NCBI GenBank assembly: GCA_943326025.2
Contig: CALPRR020000111.1
Coordinates: 1-8,071, forward strand
Direction of reading: 5' to 3'
DNA from: Candidatus Kuenenia stuttgartensis
GTDB taxonomy: Bacteria; Bacteroidota; Bacteroidia; Flavobacteriales_D; Crocinitomicaceae
Length of the DNA: 8,071 bases
Part shown: in pieces, positions 6,327-8,071 of the stretch
Layout of the letters: every line of letters starts with the position of its first letter
How positions within the stretch are numbered: position 1 is the first letter of the stretch
Position numbers and translations under genes: made by a program
The notes under the pieces: model-generated
Database searches by the model: none
What the model was told of the DNA's origin: nothing
The model's input: the letters and a program-made list of their open reading frames with translations, nothing else

Positions 6327-8071
6327 CTTTTATCTTTTTCTTGACAACAACAGGGCTCTTTTCTCAAAATGAGCTAGGTAAATATTTGAAATTTGCAGAA
6401 CAACAATTTAAAAAAGGTGATTACGTTTATGCGCTCGAATATTACCAAAAAGCAATGGAAATAGATTCAAATTCTGTTGTTATTCAATGGAATTATGCTG
6501 AATGTTTAAGGGCCTATAAAGACTATAAGAATGCTGAAACAGCATATGCTAAAGTCTATTCAAAAGAAGAAGGTAATATTTATCCAAATAGTTTGCTTTA
6601 TCTTGGTTTGATGCAGAAACAAAATGGAAAATATGATGAAGCTTTAGAAACATTTAAAAAAGTAAAAAAGAAATTTTCAAAAGACAAAAAAGCATATATC
6701 TATTTAAAATCAAAACGTGAAATAGAGTCTTGTCTTTGGGCTAAGTCTAATTTCAAAGACACATCAAATTTTACAATTAAATCTCTACCAGAAACTATTA
6801 ACACTAAAAATGCTGAATTTGGACATATAATCTATAACAATCTATTCATATTTTCTTCATTAAGACCCGATTCAATAAATGCAAACGAAGAGGTAATTGC
6901 AACTGAATACAAAACAAATATTTACTATTCAGAAAGAAAAGGTGTCGAACAAGAACAAAGTCAAAAGCTATTGGCTTTATTAAAAGAAAATTTAAATACT
7001 GGAAATGGAACATTTTCATTGGATGGAAAACGTTTTTATTTCAGCTTATGTGGAGAAGAAAATTATAATTATAGATGTAAAATTATGGTTGCAAGGTATG
7101 AAAATGAAAATTGGAGTAACATCGATTCTTTAGGTGAAGTAATTAATGAACTCGGATCAAACACTACAATGCCAAGTATAGCTTTAATTGACAACGTTGA
7201 AACCTTGATTTTTTCATCTGACCGAACAGGTTCAATTGGTGGATTGGATTTATGGATGAGTGAAATAAAGAATGGAAATCAATATTCGAATGCAAAACCT
7301 CTAAAAAGCTTGAATACAATAGAAAATGATGTTACACCTTGGTGGGATACTATTGCAAAGAAATTGTATTTTTCAAATTCTTGGAATGATGGTTTTGGTG
7401 GAAATGATGTCTTCTACTCTACTTATAATAATCAATTTGAAGCACCAATAAATGTTGGGCTTCCAATAAATAGTGCTGCAAATGATTTATATTTCTTCAA
7501 AGATTATGACACAGCATATGTTTCAAGTAATAGACTAGGTGTGTTATTCAGTAAAAATCAAACTTGTTGCTCAGATATTTTTCAATTAAAACCCATCATT
7601 GTAAAAAAACAAGAAATAGATTCAGTTAAAACTAAAAGTGAAACATTATCTGAATTATGTAAACGTCTACCTGTAACTCTTTATTTTCATAATGATGTGC
7701 CAAATCCTCGATCAAATGATAGTACAACGAAAGTTAATTACATTAATAGTTATACTGATTATCGACAGATGTTGGAACAATATCAAAAAGAATATTCGAG
7801 TGGATTAAAAGATCAAAAAGCTGAGGAAGCTAAAGAAGATATTGAAAGTTTCTTTATCGAGTATGTCGACCAAGGAGTAAAAGATTTGAGCTTATTTCGT
7901 GACTTACTATTCGAAGAGCTAGAAAAAGGAACTAAAATAAGAGTAACCGTAAAAGGGTTTGCAAGTCCATTAGCAAAAACAAAGTACAATGTTAATCTAA
8001 CAAAAAGACGAATAGCCTCATTAGTTAATTATTTATATGAATACCAAAATGGTATATTCAAACCTTACATA
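6308..8071 (+). CDS. TPR/PD40 beta-propeller/OmpA-like envelope protein, PorE-like, partial (open at right edge)
   Basis: The frame is open from ATG 6308 to the window end (588 codons). An in-frame TAG at 6302-6304 fixes the start. It has a signal peptide (about 1-20, ending LFSQ; no lipobox Cys, unlike lipoprotein PorE), TPR-like helices at about 22-128 (GDYVYALEYYQKAMEIDSN, then KDYKNAETAY and GKYDEALETFKKV), PD40-type propeller blades at about 234-425 (FSLDGKRFYFS at 236-246, LIFSSDRTGSIGGLDLWM at 300-317, KLYFSNSWNDGFGGNDVFY at 352-370), and a C-terminal OmpA-like domain from about 456 (LYFHNDVPNPRSN) with a long helical insertion (500-540) and KGFASPLAKTKYNVNLTKRRIASLVNYL at 549-576. Such proteins are usually encoded right after PorP/SprF genes and link the outer-membrane machinery to peptidoglycan. 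The 19-nt overlap suggests coupled translation. Confidence 0.85.
   Translation, partial: MSRLYLTFIFFLTTTGLFSQNELGKYLKFAEQQFKKGDYVYALEYYQKAMEIDSNSVVIQWNYAECLRAYKDYKNAETAYAKVYSKEEGNIYPNSLLYLGLMQKQNGKYDEALETFKKVKKKFSKDKKAYIYLKSKREIESCLWAKSNFKDTSNFTIKSLPETINTKNAEFGHIIYNNLFIFSSLRPDSINANEEVIATEYKTNIYYSERKGVEQEQSQKLLALLKENLNTGNGTFSLDGKRFYFSLCGEENYNYRCKIMVARYENENWSNIDSLGEVINELGSNTTMPSIALIDNVETLIFSSDRTGSIGGLDLWMSEIKNGNQYSNAKPLKSLNTIENDVTPWWDTIAKKLYFSNSWNDGFGGNDVFYSTYNNQFEAPINVGLPINSAANDLYFFKDYDTAYVSSNRLGVLFSKNQTCCSDIFQLKPIIVKKQEIDSVKTKSETLSELCKRLPVTLYFHNDVPNPRSNDSTTKVNYINSYTDYRQMLEQYQKEYSSGLKDQKAEEAKEDIESFFIEYVDQGVKDLSLFRDLLFEELEKGTKIRVTVKGFASPLAKTKYNVNLTKRRIASLVNYLYEYQNGIFKPYI

Overview
The window looks like chromosomal DNA from a marine or freshwater Flavobacteriales-type Bacteroidetes. 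The evidence is very AT-rich sequence with A/T-ending codons, promoters of the Bacteroidetes TAnnTTTG type, near absence of Shine-Dalgarno sites, a flavobacterial-style diaminopimelate decarboxylase (HMHTGSD motif), and a PorP/SprF-family outer-membrane protein followed by a TPR/PD40/OmpA-like protein, both hallmarks of type IX secretion and gliding lineages. I cannot name the genus from sequence alone.

Layout. Bases 1-80 hold the 5' end of a secreted-protein gene on the minus strand that runs off the left edge. A divergent intergenic region (81-240) carries the lysA promoter and an exact 14-nt direct repeat. lysA (241-1446) makes lysine from meso-diaminopimelate. Next comes a tightly packed redox unit: two tandem, diverged PaaE-like NAD(P)H/FAD/[2Fe-2S] reductases (1519-2589 and 2595-3671) and a short-chain dehydrogenase (3664-4353) that overlaps the second reductase by 8 nt. 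An imperfect palindrome with a heptad-phased TCTTGNN pattern (4354-4435) begins right after the SDR stop codon and probably closes this unit.

The right half (4504-8071) is all on the plus strand. It has an ECF-like sigma-70 factor with a TTG start, a 68-aa basic single-span membrane protein that overlaps the sigma stop codon by 4 nt, a PorP/SprF-like outer-membrane protein, and a 19-nt-overlapping gene for a periplasmic protein with TPRs, a PD40 beta-propeller and an atypical OmpA-like domain. This last gene is still open at the right edge (588 codons seen).

How the genes may work together. The two reductases and the SDR probably form a redox operon whose terminal oxygenase or desaturase partner is not visible here. 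The sigma factor, membrane microprotein and PorP/OmpA-like pair form a plausible envelope-signalling and secretion cassette, but co-regulation is inference from order and spacing only. I see no CRISPR array, tRNA, rRNA, insertion sequence or phage gene. No system here can be called new with certainty. The best candidates are the sigma/membrane-microprotein/PorP cassette and the orphan tandem PaaE pair.
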